Assembly (NCBI GenBank): GCA_009711785.1
Contig: VENA01000064.1
Span: 1-64,000 of the forward strand
Direction: 5' to 3'
DNA from: Bacillota bacterium
GTDB taxonomy: Bacteria; Bacillota; Clostridia; Tissierellales; MES13
Length of the DNA: 64,000 nucleotides
A program made the position numbers and the translations under genes. Below, one piece after another: positions 62,759-64,000 of the stretch; the first letter of the stretch is position 1, and each line of letters opens with the position of its first letter. The notes below the pieces were generated by a model, which had not been told where the DNA came from, searched no databases, and worked only from the letters and a program-made list of their open reading frames with translations.

Positions 62759-64000
62759 CTATATCTTATCGAAGCCAAGTTCTTCTAAAAAATCATTAAT
62801 CTTATTTTTAGACCTGGAAAGTTTTTCTTCTCTGTCTGATATTCTTTTTACTACAGATTCAATATCTACTTCTGGTTCAGGTTCTGTGGTATCTACATAA
62901 CGGGCTATATTTAAATTATAATCATTTTCTTTAATTTCATCTAAATCTATAACATTAGCATATTTGTCTATCTCTTTATATTTATCATAAGCATCTACTA
63001 TTTTTTCTATGTTTTCATCTGTCAATCTATTTTTATTACCATCCTTCTCATATCCTTTACTAGCCTCTATGAATAATACTTTATCTTTCTTTGCTTCTGG
63101 TTTATTTTTGTTTAAAACAATAACTGCTGCTGGTATACCAGTACCATAAAATAAATTAGAAGGTAATCCTATAACAGCTTCAAACAAATCATCTTGCAGC
63201 ATTTTCTTTCTTATTTTTCCTTCCGCGCCACCTCTAAATAAAACACCATGTGGTACTACTGTAGCCATTTTACCTTTACTATTCATACTAGCTACCATAT
63301 GCATAACAAAAGCAAAATCACCATAGGATTTAGGTGGTACACCATAGTTAAATCTATTATATTGATTAGATTGTGCTATATCCTTTCCCCAATTTTTTAA
63401 AGAAAAAGGAGGATTGGCTATAACTTTATCATAAGTCATTAATGTAGAACCTTCCCTATTTTTAGGGTCTCTTATAGTGTCACCTTTCCATATTGTAGCT
63501 CCTTTAGCATTATGTAATAGCATGTTAAGCTTAGCTATAGCCCATGTAGATAGGTTAATCTCTTGTCCATATAATTGGAGGTTTTTATAATTTCCACCTT
63601 GCTCTTTTACATAATTTATAGAATTTATTAGAAATCCTGCACTACCTACTGTTGGGTCATATATACTTTCTGTTTCTTCTGGCTTTAAAACTCTAACCAT
63701 AACTTCTTTAACTTCTTCTGGAGTATAGAACTCTCCTCCCTTTTTCCCTCCGTCATCTGCAAACATCTTGATAAGATACATATAAGCATCCCCAAGAATA
63801 TCAGGTTTTTCTAAGCCTTCATTAGATAAATCCATACTATCAAATATCTGTAGTAGCTGATTTAATTTACTATCTGGAACTCTTTCCTTATCATTATAAT
63901 TAGCTGTAGTCAAAACACCGATAAGTTCAGAATTCTTAGGTTCATCTTCAATAGATTTAAATGCTTTATCTAACTCTGGTCCTATATTAAAGTTTAGATC
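62759..64000 (-). CDS. hsdM: Type I restriction enzyme methylase subunit, partial (runs off the window)
   Basis: The frame is open to the right edge (upstream part NFNIGPELDKAFKSIEDEPK), so the 5' end is missing; at least 413 residues are present. SAM-binding motif DPTVGSAGFLI, catalytic NPPFSLKNW, preceded by EFYTPEEVKEVMVRVL. A C-terminal coiled coil (VVKRISDREEKLSRSKNKIN) contacts HsdS. It methylates adenine in the HsdS-defined site and is the first known gene of the hsdMSR operon. Confidence 0.95.
   Translation of the reverse strand, partial: DLNFNIGPELDKAFKSIEDEPKNSELIGVLTTANYNDKERVPDSKLNQLLQIFDSMDLSNEGLEKPDILGDAYMYLIKMFADDGGKKGGEFYTPEEVKEVMVRVLKPEETESIYDPTVGSAGFLINSINYVKEQGGNYKNLQLYGQEINLSTWAIAKLNMLLHNAKGATIWKGDTIRDPKNREGSTLMTYDKVIANPPFSLKNWGKDIAQSNQYNRFNYGVPPKSYGDFAFVMHMVASMNSKGKMATVVPHGVLFRGGAEGKIRKKMLQDDLFEAVIGLPSNLFYGTGIPAAVIVLNKNKPEAKKDKVLFIEASKGYEKDGNKNRLTDENIEKIVDAYDKYKEIDKYANVIDLDEIKENDYNLNIARYVDTTEPEPEVDIESVVKRISDREEKLSRSKNKINDFLEELGFDKI

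Noticed and set aside
1..64000. CRISPR array near the Cas4-like nuclease
   Set aside because: No regularly spaced direct repeats of 23-47 bases were seen, and no other cas gene.

Overview
The window is very AT-rich (visibly around 70% A+T or more). It has strong AGGAGG-type ribosome binding sites, frequent GTG and TTG starts, a HesB-like selenoprotein, a thermolysin-type protease, several agr-like quorum-sensing loci and an AzlCD exporter. Together these point to an anaerobic low-GC Firmicute of the Clostridia/Tissierellia kind; the genus cannot be named. No rRNA, tRNA or CRISPR array was recognised.

Layout. (1) 1-10.6 kb: mostly housekeeping or peripheral genes on the minus strand: VOC protein, AzlCD, a HesB-like protein with an in-frame TGA read as selenocysteine, CPBP protease, CDP-alcohol phosphatidyltransferase, small membrane proteins, GNAT, and an M4 metalloprotease. 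(2) 11.0-12.5 kb: an intact ISL3-family insertion sequence. (3) 12.5-23 kb: an accessory region of small membrane-anchored proteins, repeated DUF5659-like fragments, broken TnpI-like tyrosine recombinases and a truncated Dam methylase. At its centre is a compact SigO-YvrJ-RsoA-type split sigma factor operon, divergent from a gene for a short protein of unknown function. The two divergent promoters share one two-box motif with identical 16-bp spacing, and the sigma operon also carries a near-consensus LexA box. (4) 23-43 kb: repeated agr-like loci (AgrA, AgrD, AgrB and a split AgrC) in four states of preservation. They are interspersed with copies of one C-terminally truncated ABC ATPase, secreted and small membrane proteins, and many pseudogenes. 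Each surviving agrA 3' end is followed by the same palindrome and promoter facing the accessory genes. (5) 43.6-57.4 kb: an apparent mobile element. It holds an 1864-residue protein combining an archaeo-eukaryotic-type primase, a reverse transcriptase and a long C-terminal region, then an XRE regulator, a Cas4/RecB-like nuclease, three large serine recombinases, a DNA-binding accessory protein and small ORFs. (6) 57.5-64 kb: a type I restriction-modification operon (hsdM, hsdS, hsdR) with a YgjP-like metallopeptidase; hsdM runs off the right edge.

How it works together. The agr locus at 35.9-38.8 kb looks complete and could make and sense a serine-lactone peptide. The neighbouring locus at 28.6-31.4 kb encodes a slightly different peptide but has a stop codon in agrB, so its signal would depend on the other locus. 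The sigma operon at 21 kb looks like a damage-inducible, self-amplifying switch whose second output is the divergent gene at 20.3-20.8 kb. The right third is a defence island: a primase-RT protein carried on a recombinase-rich element beside a type I R-M system. Pseudogenes are unusually dense between 12 and 43 kb.
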